The notes under the pieces: model-generated
Seen by the model: the letters and a program-made list of their open reading frames with translations, nothing else
Databases searched by the model: none
What the model was told of the DNA's origin: nothing
Position numbers and translations under genes: made by a program
Part shown: positions 18,077 to 26,298 of the stretch, one piece after another
Numbering within the stretch: position 1 is the stretch's first letter
Layout of the letters: each line of letters opens with the position of its first letter
Origin: Sphingomonas sp. BK580
GTDB taxonomy: Bacteria; Pseudomonadota; Alphaproteobacteria; Sphingomonadales; Sphingomonadaceae
Direction of reading: 5' to 3'
DNA: 64,000 nucleotides
NCBI RefSeq assembly: GCF_014194975.1
Contig: NZ_JACIAY010000008.1
Location: 62,001-126,000, forward strand

Positions 18077-20731
18077 ATGATGACTCTCCGGTTCGACGAG
18101 GCGCGCCGGCGGGCGGAACGATATGCGCCGTTCCTGAACACCCTGCTTCAGCGTGAGACAGATACCGCGGCTGCCCTGTCGCTCGCCGACCTGCCGCTCG
18201 CGCGGCGGCTGCGGCTGGAACGCCGCGCGCTCGCGCTCGAGGTGGCGCTCGGCGACCTCGCCGGCGCGCTCGACCTCACCGCCGTCACCGCGCGGCTCAC
18301 CGACTTCGCGGACAGCGCGCTCGACCGCGCGATCGCCGGCGCGATCGCCGAACGCACGCCGGAGGGCGCGCCGCGCGGCTTCGTCGCGATCGCACTCGGC
18401 AAGCAGGGCAGCCGCGAGCTCAACTACTCGTCGGACATCGACCCGATCTTCCTCTACGACCCCGCGACCCTGCCGTGCCGCGCGCGCGAGGACGTCGCCG
18501 ACGCGGCGGTGCGGGTCGGCCGGCGCGTGCTCGAGCTGCTCCAGGCGCGCGACGCGGACGGCTATGTCCTGCGCGTCGACCTGCGGCTGCGCCCCTCGCC
18601 GGAGGCGACGCCGATCGCGATCCCGATCGACGCCGCGATCAGCTACTATGAGTCGCAGGCGCTGCCGTGGGAGCGCGCCGCCTTCATCCGGGCGCGCGTG
18701 GCCGCGGGCGACCGCGCGCTGGGCGCACGGTTCCTCGAGGCGGTCCGGCCCTTCGTGTGGCGCCGCAGCCTCGACTTCGGCGCGGTCGGCGAGATCCTCG
18801 ACATCACCCGCCGCATCCGCGACCATCACGCGCAGGGCCAGGCATTCGGCCCCGGCTTCGACCTCAAGCGCGGCCGCGGCGGCATCCGCGAGATCGAGTT
18901 CTTCGCGCAGATCCATCAGCTGATCCACGGCGGTCGGGACCCGTCGCTGCGTGCCCCCGCCACCCGCGACGCGCTCGCCGCGCTCGCCGCGGCGGGGCGG
19001 ATCGACGCCGCCGACGCCGCCGCGCTGGCGGACGCCTACGCGCTGCTACGCACGATCGAACATCGCGTGCAGATGATCGACGACCGCCAGACTCATGCGC
19101 TTCCCGCGGGCGAGCCGCTCGACCGGGTCGCCCGCCTGCACGGGCTCGACGACGGCGCCGCGCTGCTCGCGCTGCTCGCGCCGCACGTGGCGCGGGTGGC
19201 GGCGGCGTTCGACCGGCTCGCCCCTGCCGCCGCCGTCGGCCTTCCGTTCGATCCCGCGCGGCTGGGCGAGACTCTGTCAGCGGCGGGTTTCGCCGACGCC
19301 CAGGACGCGGTGCGCCGCGTCGCTGCCTGGCGCGAGGGGCGGTACCCCGCGCTGCGCTCCGCGGCGGCACAGAGCGCGCTCGAGGCGGTGCTGCCCGCCC
19401 TGGTCGGTGCGCTGGCGCAGGCGCCGGTGCCTGCCGTGGCGCTCAACCGCCTCGACCGGCTGTTCGAGCGACTGCCGAGCGCCGTCAACGTCTTCCGACT
19501 GCTTGAGGCACGGCCGGCGCTCACTGCGCTGCTGGCCGAGCTGCTCAGCCACGCGCCGACGCTGGCCGACGAGCTGGCGCGACGGCCCGACCTGCTCGAT
19601 GGGCTGATCGACGCGAGCGCCTTCGCGCCCGTCGGCGGGATCGCGGCGCTGGGGGCGGAGATGCGCGCGGTGGAGGAGGGGGCAGACTATCAGGCGCTGC
19701 TCGATCACGTGCGGCGGGTCGTCGGCGACAAGCGCTTCGCGCTCGGCGCGCAGATCGTCGCCGGCGCGGCCGACCCGCTCGACGTGGCGGCCGGCTACGC
19801 GCGCGTCGCCGAGGCCGCGATAGAGACGCTGGCGACCGCCGCCGCCGCCGAGTTCGAGCGCGCGCACGGCCGCGTGCCCGGCGGCGAGCTGGTGATCCTC
19901 GCCCTCGGCCGGATGGGCGGGATGGCGCTGACCCACGCCTCCGACCTCGACCTGATCTACCTCTTTACCGGGAGTTTCACCGCTGAGTCGGACGGCGCCA
20001 AGCCGCTCGGCGCGACGCTCTACTTCACGCGACTGGCGCAGCGGGTCACCGCGGCGCTGTCGGTACCGACGGCGGCGGGCCCGCTCTACCCGGTCGATAC
20101 CCGGTTGCGACCGTCGGGTGCGCAGGGGCCGCTGGTGGTCAGCGTCGACAGTTTCGCGCGCTACCAGCGCGAGGAAGCGTGGACGTGGGAGCATATGGCG
20201 CTGACTCGCGCGCGCGCCGTCTTCGGCTCGCCCGCGGCGCGGGCCGCGGTGGAGGCGATCGTCTCCGCGGTGCTGGCGGGCGAGCGGCCGGTGCGCGACG
20301 TGCCCGCCGAGGCGGCGGAGATGCGGGCCGAGATGGCGCGGCACAAGCCGCCGCAGGGGCCGCTCGACGCCAAGCTGCTGCCGGGCGGGCTGGTCGACCT
20401 CGAGTTCGCGGTGCACGTCACCCAGCTGACGCGGCGGTGCGGCTTCGACCCGCGGCTGGGCGTCGCGATCGACGCGCTGGTGGCGGAGGGCGCGCTCGCG
20501 CCGGCGATGCGCGACACCTATGCGCTGCTCGCCCGGCTGCTGGTGACCGGCCGGCTGGTCGCGCCCGACGCGCAGGAGCCCGGCGCGGCGGCGACCCGCG
20601 CGCTGATCGCGCGCGCGGTGATGCTGCCCGACTGGGAAACGCTGCTTGCCACGCTGGACCGGGTGCGCGAGAGCGTCGCCGCCCAGTGGCAGGAGAGTAT
20701 CGCGTGGACACCATCCCCGACGTCACCGTGA
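18077..20731 (+). CDS. glnE: Bifunctional glutamine synthetase adenylyltransferase/deadenylyltransferase
   Basis: 884 residues, slightly short for GlnE (about 900-950). Two nucleotidyltransferase domains are visible. The N-terminal deadenylylase has LGKQGSRELNYSSDIDPIFLY (Gly-Ser and Asp-x-Asp metal site), and the C-terminal adenylylase has LGRMGGMALTHASDLDLIYLF. Between them are the helical GlnE-specific segments (RGRGGIREIEFFAQ). It adenylylates GlnA under nitrogen excess and removes AMP under limitation, responding to PII. ATG 18077 follows TTAGG; the frame is open back to 17867, but that part overlaps the NepR-like gene on the other strand and does not look like GlnE. It overlaps bcp by 28 nt. 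Confidence 0.96.
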   Translation: MMTLRFDEARRRAERYAPFLNTLLQRETDTAAALSLADLPLARRLRLERRALALEVALGDLAGALDLTAVTARLTDFADSALDRAIAGAIAERTPEGAPRGFVAIALGKQGSRELNYSSDIDPIFLYDPATLPCRAREDVADAAVRVGRRVLELLQARDADGYVLRVDLRLRPSPEATPIAIPIDAAISYYESQALPWERAAFIRARVAAGDRALGARFLEAVRPFVWRRSLDFGAVGEILDITRRIRDHHAQGQAFGPGFDLKRGRGGIREIEFFAQIHQLIHGGRDPSLRAPATRDALAALAAAGRIDAADAAALADAYALLRTIEHRVQMIDDRQTHALPAGEPLDRVARLHGLDDGAALLALLAPHVARVAAAFDRLAPAAAVGLPFDPARLGETLSAAGFADAQDAVRRVAAWREGRYPALRSAAAQSALEAVLPALVGALAQAPVPAVALNRLDRLFERLPSAVNVFRLLEARPALTALLAELLSHAPTLADELARRPDLLDGLIDASAFAPVGGIAALGAEMRAVEEGADYQALLDHVRRVVGDKRFALGAQIVAGAADPLDVAAGYARVAEAAIETLATAAAAEFERAHGRVPGGELVILALGRMGGMALTHASDLDLIYLFTGSFTAESDGAKPLGATLYFTRLAQRVTAALSVPTAAGPLYPVDTRLRPSGAQGPLVVSVDSFARYQREEAWTWEHMALTRARAVFGSPAARAAVEAIVSAVLAGERPVRDVPAEAAEMRAEMARHKPPQGPLDAKLLPGGLVDLEFAVHVTQLTRRCGFDPRLGVAIDALVAEGALAPAMRDTYALLARLLVTGRLVAPDAQEPGAAATRALIARAVMLPDWETLLATLDRVRESVAAQWQESIAWTPSPTSP

Positions 20732-21153
20732 CCGGTACCGACGGCGCGCCGCTGCGGCTGCACGACCTGCCGCGGCCGCTGATCGTCTATTTCTATCCCA
20801 AGGACGACACGCCCGGCTGCACCCATGAGGCGCTCGACTTCTCCGCGCTGGCGAGCCGCTTCGTCGCCGCGGGCGCGTCGATCATCGGCATCTCGCGCGA
20901 TACGGTCGCCAAGCACAACAAGTTCATCGCGCGCCACGGCCTCGCCATCCCGCTCGGCAGCGACCTCGACGGCAGCGTCACCGAGGCGTTCGGCGTGTGG
21001 GGCGAGCGGCAGATGTACGGCCGCACCTACATGGGGATCGAGCGCGCGACCTTCCTCTACGGCGCCGACGGGCGGCTGGTGCGCGCGTGGCGCAAGGTGA
21101 AGGTGCCGGGCCACGCCGAGGAGGTGCTGGAGGCGGCGCGCGCGCTGGGGTGA
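20704..21153 (+). CDS. bcp: Thioredoxin-dependent peroxiredoxin, Bcp/PrxQ type
   Basis: 149 residues, peroxiredoxin fold. The peroxidatic motif is YFYPKDDTPGCTHEA with Cys39; the resolving Cys five residues later (CxxxxC in E. coli Bcp) is absent here, so this is the one-Cys subtype that needs an external thiol. Later VWGERQMYGRTYMGIERATFL is the conserved Bcp block. It reduces H2O2 and organic peroxides in the cytoplasm. The GTG start at 20704 lies inside glnE with AGGAG upstream, giving a 28-nt overlap and likely translational coupling. Confidence 0.93.
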   Translation: MDTIPDVTVTGTDGAPLRLHDLPRPLIVYFYPKDDTPGCTHEALDFSALASRFVAAGASIIGISRDTVAKHNKFIARHGLAIPLGSDLDGSVTEAFGVWGERQMYGRTYMGIERATFLYGADGRLVRAWRKVKVPGHAEEVLEAARALG

Positions 21154-21758
21154 CGCGCGCGGCGGAGCGGACGAGCTTTCGCGCAGGCCCATCGTCATCC
21201 CGGCCCTGAGCCGGGATCCATCCTCTCGCAAGGGCCACGCCATCGGCGCTCACGGCATCATGGATAACGCGTCGAGCCCGGCAGGATGAGATGGGGTTCG
21301 ACGACCCGTCTGCGTCAAAGGAACCGCTTCGCGTTCACGAGCGCCGTCCGTCTCCCTTATCGAGCCGTGCTGGCGCCGGACACATCCGGGATAACAATCT
21401 GAATTGTTATGCGGCTATTGTCCCCATTCATCGCAGACGTGGCACCCGCTTCTTCGCTCCACATCGGAGCAAACGCCGTCGCGCGTGCCAGTCACTCGCG
21501 CCGATCTGCCACCAGGAATCACTCGCAACCCACGTAAATCACGCGATCCCGAGCTACTCGACTCGGCGAATTACAACGACTCGCCGCGTCTCTCCGTCGA
21601 CCGGGCGCGCTGCCGCGCCGCTGCTCTTGCCCGATTAACCCTGCTCGGGTCACAAACCTTTGTGCCTGGGAGGCTTCGTCTCCGGGGCGGCAGTACGAGA
21701 AAAGGGGAAGGCCGCGCGGCAGCCCGCCGACCGGTCGCAGTCTTTGATCTGGGGTTCG
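21154..21758 (+). other. 605-bp intergenic region with a degenerate REP pair and a short palindrome
   Basis: No gene recognised. 21191-21290 holds a decayed REP-like pair of the CATCCCGG...CCGGGATCCA type facing GGATAACGCG...CCGGCAGGATGAG. 21651-21664 is a perfect inverted repeat, CACAAA-CC-TTTGTG, about 95 nt upstream of the M23 peptidase start, a possible operator. The short AT-richer part (about 21390-21550) shows no ORF with a domain. Confidence 0.45.
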
Positions 21759-22892
21759 ATGAACGACACCGCTCTCACGCCGGCCGCGCGCCCGCTCGAT
21801 CGCCTGCGCGCCGCTGACGGCACGCGCCGCCTGATCGCACGCGGTGGCGCCGCGATGGTCCTGGGTCTCGCCGGTTACGGCGCGGTCGCCGCCAGCCAGC
21901 AGGTCGCGGTCGCGACCGGGCTGAAGCCGGTACCGACCAGCGAGCGCAAGCTGGCCAAGATGGAGCAGAAGGTCACCCAGCTCCAGACCCGCGTCGCCAC
22001 CATCCGTCGCACCGCCGAGCTGCACGCCAGCCGCATCGAGCAGCGCCAGGCGCTGCTCGCCGCCGCGCTGACCGGCGAGGGCGAGAGCCGCGAGCTGGCG
22101 CGCGCGACGCTGGCGATCGATCCCGACGCCACCCGCCTCGCCGCCAACACGATCAAGCCCTTCCTCCGCGTCGAGACGCGCCAGGCCGAGCTCGCCGCGC
22201 TGGCGCAGCGCGAGCTCGACCAGCGCTATGCCGCGACCGCCAAGACGGTGCGCAAGCTGGGCATCTCCACCGCGCGGCTCGCCAAGGGTGGCAGCGCGAT
22301 GGGCGGCCCGCTGGTCGAGGCCAACAGCGCCGAGGCGCGCGCCGATCTCGCCGCCGACCAGCAGTTCCGCTCGCTGTTCATGAGCTGGAAGAAGCTCGAT
22401 CGGCTCGAGCAGGGCGTGATCGCGATCCCCTCGGTGCAGCCGGTGCAGAAGCTGCAGTTCACCAGCAATTTCGGCATCCGCAGCGACCCGTTCCGCGGCA
22501 CCGCGGCGATGCACGCCGGCGTCGACATCCCCGGCCCGAGCGGCACGCCGATCTACGCCACCGCCGACGGCGTGATCAGCCACGCCGGCCGCCAGGGCGG
22601 TTATGGCAACATGGTCGAGATCAACCACGGCAAGGGCATCGCGACGCGCTACGGCCACCTGTCGAAGATCCTCGTCTCGGACAACACGCGCGTGAAGCGT
22701 GGCCAGCTGATCGCGTTGATGGGCTCGACCGGCCGCTCGACCGGCCCCCACCTCCATTACGAGGTGCGGATCGACGGCCACGCGGTGAACCCCGTGCCGT
22801 TCCTGACCACCGCCGATTACCTGATGGCCGCGCAGGATCGCGCCGTCGGTCAGATCCCGGTGTCGACCTCGGGCCCGGTGCCGCAGGACTGA
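21759..22892 (+). CDS. M23 family metallopeptidase (murein hydrolase or its relative)
   Basis: 377 residues: an N-terminal membrane/signal segment (about 31-50), a coiled-coil stretch (KLAKMEQKVTQLQTRVATIRR), and a C-terminal LytM domain. Zinc-site residues are all there: His252 and Asp256 in MHAGVDIPG, and His331 and His333 in HLHYEV; the turn NFGIRSDPFRG also fits. It should cleave peptide cross-links in peptidoglycan, anchored to the inner membrane. ATG 21759 has TGGGG 5 nt upstream; the frame stays open to 21660 without added signal. A strong intrinsic terminator follows. Confidence 0.92.
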   Translation: MNDTALTPAARPLDRLRAADGTRRLIARGGAAMVLGLAGYGAVAASQQVAVATGLKPVPTSERKLAKMEQKVTQLQTRVATIRRTAELHASRIEQRQALLAAALTGEGESRELARATLAIDPDATRLAANTIKPFLRVETRQAELAALAQRELDQRYAATAKTVRKLGISTARLAKGGSAMGGPLVEANSAEARADLAADQQFRSLFMSWKKLDRLEQGVIAIPSVQPVQKLQFTSNFGIRSDPFRGTAAMHAGVDIPGPSGTPIYATADGVISHAGRQGGYGNMVEINHGKGIATRYGHLSKILVSDNTRVKRGQLIALMGSTGRSTGPHLHYEVRIDGHAVNPVPFLTTADYLMAAQDRAVGQIPVSTSGPVPQD

Positions 22893-22911
22893 TCACCCCG
22901 ATTTGGGAGGG

Positions 22912-22950
22912 AGGGCCGGCGCCGCGCCAAGCGGGCCGGCCCTTTCTCAT
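22912..22950 (+). terminator. Rho-independent terminator after the M23 gene
   Basis: 9-bp perfect GC stem, AGGGCCGGC (22912-22920) with GCCGGCCCT (22935-22943), 14-nt loop, followed by TTTCTC. 20 nt beyond the stop. Confidence 0.8.
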
Positions 22951-23127
22951 TGCGGGGCGCACGGCGATCCGCTCTGCCTCCTATCCGTCACCTCGGCCCG
23001 CGCGGGGGCGACGTGGGAAGGCGAGGCCGCCTTACCGCCAGAGGCATCCGTCCGCCGCGCGTCGCACCGTGCCTCGACTATCAGCGCGCCCCTTTCCCCC
23101 GCCGCTCCCCACGCCTATCTTACCCGC

Positions 23128-23466
23128 ATGGCCACGCTCGCACCCGACATCGCGCTCACCCCCGCCGCCGCCGCGCGCGTCGCGGCGATCGCGGCGCGGC
23201 AGAACAAGCCCGCCATCCTGCGCCTCGCGGTCGAGGGCGGCGGCTGCTCAGGGTTTCAGTACCGCTTCGGCTTCGCCGACGTGCCCGAGGCGACAGACCT
23301 CGTGGTGGAGACCGACGGCGTGCGGCTGGTGGTCGACGACGTCAGCCTCGATCTCGTCCGCGGCGCCAGCGTCGACTATGTCGAATCGCTCGGCGGCGCC
23401 TCGTTCAAGGTGGAGAACCCGCAGGCCGCCAGCGGCTGTGGCTGCGGCACGAGCTTCTCGGTCTGA
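23128..23466 (+). CDS. erpA: A-type iron-sulfur carrier (ErpA/IscA/HesB family)
   Basis: 112 residues. The three conserved cysteines are Cys40 in GGGCSGFQY and Cys104/Cys106 in SGCGCGTSF, the set that carries an Fe-S cluster to apo-proteins. The FGFADVPEATDLV segment and VVDDVSLDLVRGASVDYVESLGGASF follow the family. ErpA versus IscA cannot be settled from one sequence; the isolated location outside an isc/suf cluster favours ErpA. ATG 23128 removes a long open but unrelated upstream frame. Xth follows 50 nt later in the same direction. Confidence 0.9.
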   Translation: MATLAPDIALTPAAAARVAAIAARQNKPAILRLAVEGGGCSGFQYRFGFADVPEATDLVVETDGVRLVVDDVSLDLVRGASVDYVESLGGASFKVENPQAASGCGCGTSFSV

Positions 23467-23516
23467 GGCGCGCGCGGGGCGAGACAAAGCCCGCGCGGCG
23501 CGATAGATCGTCGCGG

Positions 23517-24287
23517 GTGAAGATCGTCACTTACAACGTCAATGGCATCAAGGCACGGCTGCCGCGGCTGCTCGAGTATCTCGAGGAGGCGCAGCCCGAC
23601 GTGGTGTGCCTCCAGGAGCTCAAGTCGAGCGACGAGACCTTCCCCGAGGCGGAGGTGCGCGGCGCCGGCTATGGTGCGGTCTGGCACGGCCAGAAAGGCT
23701 TCAACGGTGTCGCGGTGCTCGCGCGCGGTGCCGATCCGGTCGAGTGCCAGCGCGGGCTGGAGGGCGAGCCCGATGACGAGCACAGCCGCTACCTCGAGTG
23801 CGACGTCGCCGGGCTGACAGTGGCGTCGATCTACCTGCCCAACGGCAATCCCCAGCCCGGCCCCAAGTTCGACTACAAGCTGCGCTGGATCGAGCGACTG
23901 CGCGCGCGCGCGGCGCAGCTTCTCGCCAGCGAAGTGCCCGCGGTGCTGGCGGGCGACTATAATGTCATACCCAATGACGACGACGTCTTCTCCGTGCGCG
24001 CGATGGCGAGCGACGCGCTGATGCAGCCCGAGAGCCGCCAGGGCTATCGCGCGCTGGTCGCGCAGGGCTGGACCGACGCGCTGCGCGCCCGCCACCCGCG
24101 CGGCGGCGTCTGGACCTTCTGGGACTATCAGGCGGGTGCGTGGCAGCGCGACGCGGGCTTCCGCATCGATCACCTGCTGCTCAGCCCGGCGGTGGCCGAC
24201 CGGCTGGTCGAGGCCGGCGTCGACAAGGAGTATCGCGGGCGCGAGAAGGCGAGCGACCACGCCCCGACCTGGGTGCGGCTGCGATGA
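23517..24287 (+). CDS. xth: Exodeoxyribonuclease III (AP endonuclease)
   Basis: 256 residues of the Xth/APE1 family. Motifs in order: VTYNVNGIKARLPRL; CLQELKSSD with the metal-binding Glu; YLPNGNPQPGPKFDYKLRW; the GDYNVIPNDDDV block with Asp/Asn; and the C-terminal KASDHAPTW with the catalytic Asp-His. It incises DNA at abasic sites and acts as a 3' exonuclease and phosphatase. GTG start at 23517. The stop overlaps the ATG of the following outer-membrane gene (ATGA). Confidence 0.95.
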   Translation: MKIVTYNVNGIKARLPRLLEYLEEAQPDVVCLQELKSSDETFPEAEVRGAGYGAVWHGQKGFNGVAVLARGADPVECQRGLEGEPDDEHSRYLECDVAGLTVASIYLPNGNPQPGPKFDYKLRWIERLRARAAQLLASEVPAVLAGDYNVIPNDDDVFSVRAMASDALMQPESRQGYRALVAQGWTDALRARHPRGGVWTFWDYQAGAWQRDAGFRIDHLLLSPAVADRLVEAGVDKEYRGREKASDHAPTWVRLR

Positions 24288-25090
24288 TCCGCGGCGCGCT
24301 GCTCGCCGCGATGCTGCTGCTCGCGGCCGCCCCCGCCGCGGCCGAGGAGGAGGACGGCAAGCGCTTCTGCCCCAATCGCCCGTCGCTCGGGGCGAGCGGC
24401 TGCGTGACGCTGCCGGGGCAGGTGCAGGTCGAAGTGTCGGGGGTGGACTGGCAGCGCGACGACAGCGGCGACTCGCGCGAGGATCTGACGCTCTTCGGCG
24501 ACGTCACCGCGCGCATCGGGCTCACCGCCAACAGCGAACTGCAGGTGGAGTTCACCCCGCTCGGTACGCTGCGGACGCGCGACAAGGCCACCGGCGCCGT
24601 GTCGCGGAAGTGGGGCGTCGGCGACACGGTGATCGGCTATCGCTATGCGCTGAGCCATCCCGACGGCAACGCGGTCTCCTCCGCGATCCAACCCTATGTC
24701 GCGCTGCCGACCGGGCGCGCCGGGATCGGCGACGGCGACTGGGCGGCGGGCGTGATCGCCCCGGTCTACTGGCAGATCGACGAGCGCTGGAGCCTCGATT
24801 TCACCGGCCAGGCCGCGGCGGCGGTCGATGACGATGGCCACGGTCGCCATTTCGACGCGAGCGGCGTGGTCGGGCTCGGCTACGCGCTGACCGACAGCCT
24901 CACCGCGGTGGCCGAAGTGTCGCTGGAGCGCGACGACGACCCGTCGGGCCACGTCACGCGCACGCTCGCGGCGGGGTCGCTGGCATGGCAGCCGACCAAG
25001 CACACCCAGATCGACCTGCTCGCGGTGGCGGGGCTCAACCGCGACGCACCCGACGCGCGGCTGGTGCTGGGCGGGGCGTTCATGTTCTGA
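24284..25090 (+). CDS. Outer-membrane beta-barrel, MetA-pathway/transporter-like
   Basis: 268 residues: signal peptide ending near AAPAAAEEEDG, then a barrel-like pattern of alternating residues with a C-terminal Phe (LVLGGAFMF). Segments such as TARIGLTANSELQVEFTP, QPYVALPTGRAGIGDGDW and TDSLTAVAEVSLERDDD resemble the family named after the phenol-degradation meta-pathway outer-membrane protein, annotated as transporter in many genomes with no proven substrate. ATGA overlap with xth suggests one transcript, although there is no obvious functional link. Confidence 0.75.
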   Translation: MIRGALLAAMLLLAAAPAAAEEEDGKRFCPNRPSLGASGCVTLPGQVQVEVSGVDWQRDDSGDSREDLTLFGDVTARIGLTANSELQVEFTPLGTLRTRDKATGAVSRKWGVGDTVIGYRYALSHPDGNAVSSAIQPYVALPTGRAGIGDGDWAAGVIAPVYWQIDERWSLDFTGQAAAAVDDDGHGRHFDASGVVGLGYALTDSLTAVAEVSLERDDDPSGHVTRTLAAGSLAWQPTKHTQIDLLAVAGLNRDAPDARLVLGGAFMF

Positions 25091-25239
25091 GCGGGAGCCG
25101 AGCCGTCGGTCATCCCTCGGCGTCATGCTGAGCTTGCCGCAGGATCACCGGTCCGCACACGTGGTCGCCGCCGATCGAGCGGCACGGCGACACCCTCGAA
25201 CGAGTTCAGCGGGTCGCCGCACTGGACGTCGTGCTCGGA

Positions 25240-25515
25240 CTATGCGTCGCCGCCGGGTTCCTGCACCGCGATCAGGTCGAGCACTTGCCGAGCGCCATCC
25301 TCGCTCGCCGCGGCGAGCTTGAGTGGACGGGCGCCCAACCCGACGTCGGCGTTGAGGAAAGCCATCGCGCCCGCGAGGCCGAGGCGCTCGGTCGCCGCGC
25401 GCACCACCTGGCTCTCCCGCGCGGCGCTCTCGGGCGAGAGCTTGGGGACGCTGCTGGCGGGACGGAAATAGGGGCGGCGCGGCGGGCGCGCGGCGGGCTG
25501 CGGTTCGTCGCTCAC
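25240..25515 (-). CDS. MbcA/ParS/Xre toxin-binding-domain-like protein (DUF2384)
   Basis: 91 residues. After a basic Pro-rich N-terminus, the C-terminal half (ERLGLAGAMAFLNADVGLGARPLKLAAAS, EDGARQVLDLIAV, in pieces) resembles the Xre/MbcA/ParS C-terminal domain, in which antitoxins of RES-domain toxins carry a WLxxPNxALGGxxPLELL motif. No HTH precedes it and no RES toxin gene is adjacent, so it may be a solitary or repurposed antitoxin domain. GTG start in a GTGA overlap with the preceding 58-residue gene, so the two form a tight operon. Confidence 0.6.
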   Translation of the reverse strand: MSDEPQPAARPPRRPYFRPASSVPKLSPESAARESQVVRAATERLGLAGAMAFLNADVGLGARPLKLAAASEDGARQVLDLIAVQEPGGDA

Positions 25516-25688
25516 GCGCCGATCACCACGGTGGGGTGCACGACACCGGCGAGCGACTGCAGGTCGGCGATGCGCTCGGCATAGTCACGCGCGCGGCGCC
25601 GAAACGTGTCACGGACCGTCGGGCTGGAACGGTCCGCCGCGCGCGCGACCGATATCTGGTGCCGTGAGTAGAGTTCGTTGAGGTCCAT
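25512..25688 (-). CDS. Small protein of unknown function, first gene of a two-gene operon
   Basis: 58 residues, not recognised: MDLNELYSRHQISVARAADR then SPTVRDTFRRRARDYAERI, predicted mostly helical and basic, soluble. AGGAG sits 7-8 nt before the ATG on the minus strand, and the stop overlaps the GTG of the DUF2384 gene by 4 nt, so it is almost certainly translated. The partnership with a toxin-binding-domain protein raises a toxin/antitoxin-like reading, but it does not resemble RES, RelE, VapC or other toxin families. Confidence 0.6.
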   Translation of the reverse strand: MDLNELYSRHQISVARAADRSSPTVRDTFRRRARDYAERIADLQSLAGVVHPTVVIGA

Positions 25689-25962
25689 GTCGGTCTCCTG
25701 CGTGCAAGCGGGAGCGCGTTCGGTCTCTCAGCTATCCAGGCTCGCGTGGTCAGATCTGGACAGTGGCTCCTAGATGGGGGTCGCGCCCCCGACCACAAGA
25801 GCTCGCCATCTTCTGGCGAATTACGCCGGATGTCGGCGAGTGCGCTCGCGATCCCCTGCGCGCGGACGGGCTAAGCCATTGCTAATTAACAGAAAACGCA
25901 GATTGGCACGGCGCCTGCAATGCATGTGGCGTCCCCGATCAGCGGGGCAGGGAGACACTGCC

Positions 25963-26223
25963 ATGAACGTCACGATCGTCGCCGCGCTCACCAGCCTGGT
26001 CCTCGTCGCCCCGGCGCAGGCCGAGCCGACCAGCCCGCCGGCCGCTGCCACCATCGCCGCCGACTCCTCTGCCGCGACCCAGGCGGAGGGCGTCAAGGCG
26101 CGCAATCCCAACACGCGCTACTGCTACAACACCGAGGCGACCGGTTCGCACATCATCCAGCGCGTCTGCCACACGCGCGCCGAGTGGAAGGACCTGGGCG
26201 TCAAGGTCCCCGAGAAGCTGTGA
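25963..26223 (+). CDS. Small exported protein with a paired-cysteine motif
   Basis: 86 residues. A signal peptide (MNVTIVAALTSLVLVAPAQA) is followed by an Ala-rich linker and a conserved-looking C-terminus: NTRYCYNTEATGSHI then QRVCHTRAEWKDLGV. Two Cys spaced 14 apart with a TGS-R turn look like a disulfide-bonded mini-domain; small proteins with this RxCxxxxxTGSxxxxxxCxTxxEW pattern are common in sphingomonads and unassigned. GGGAG lies 8 nt upstream of the ATG. A GC hairpin follows, shared with the convergent gene. Confidence 0.75.
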   Translation: MNVTIVAALTSLVLVAPAQAEPTSPPAAATIAADSSAATQAEGVKARNPNTRYCYNTEATGSHIIQRVCHTRAEWKDLGVKVPEKL

Positions 26224-26250
26224 CGCCCGCCAGCGGGCGGACGGGAGGGA

Positions 26251-26284
26251 GCGGCGCCGCGCCGGCCGAGGCGCGCGGCGCCGC
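26251..26284. terminator. GC-rich hairpin between convergent genes
   Basis: Perfect 12-bp inverted repeat (26251-26262 with 26273-26284), 10-nt loop, between the plus-strand gene ending at 26223 and the minus-strand gene ending at 26299. No T-tract. Probably a bidirectional transcription end. Confidence 0.5.
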
Positions 26285-26298
26285 CGGCTCCCCCCGGA

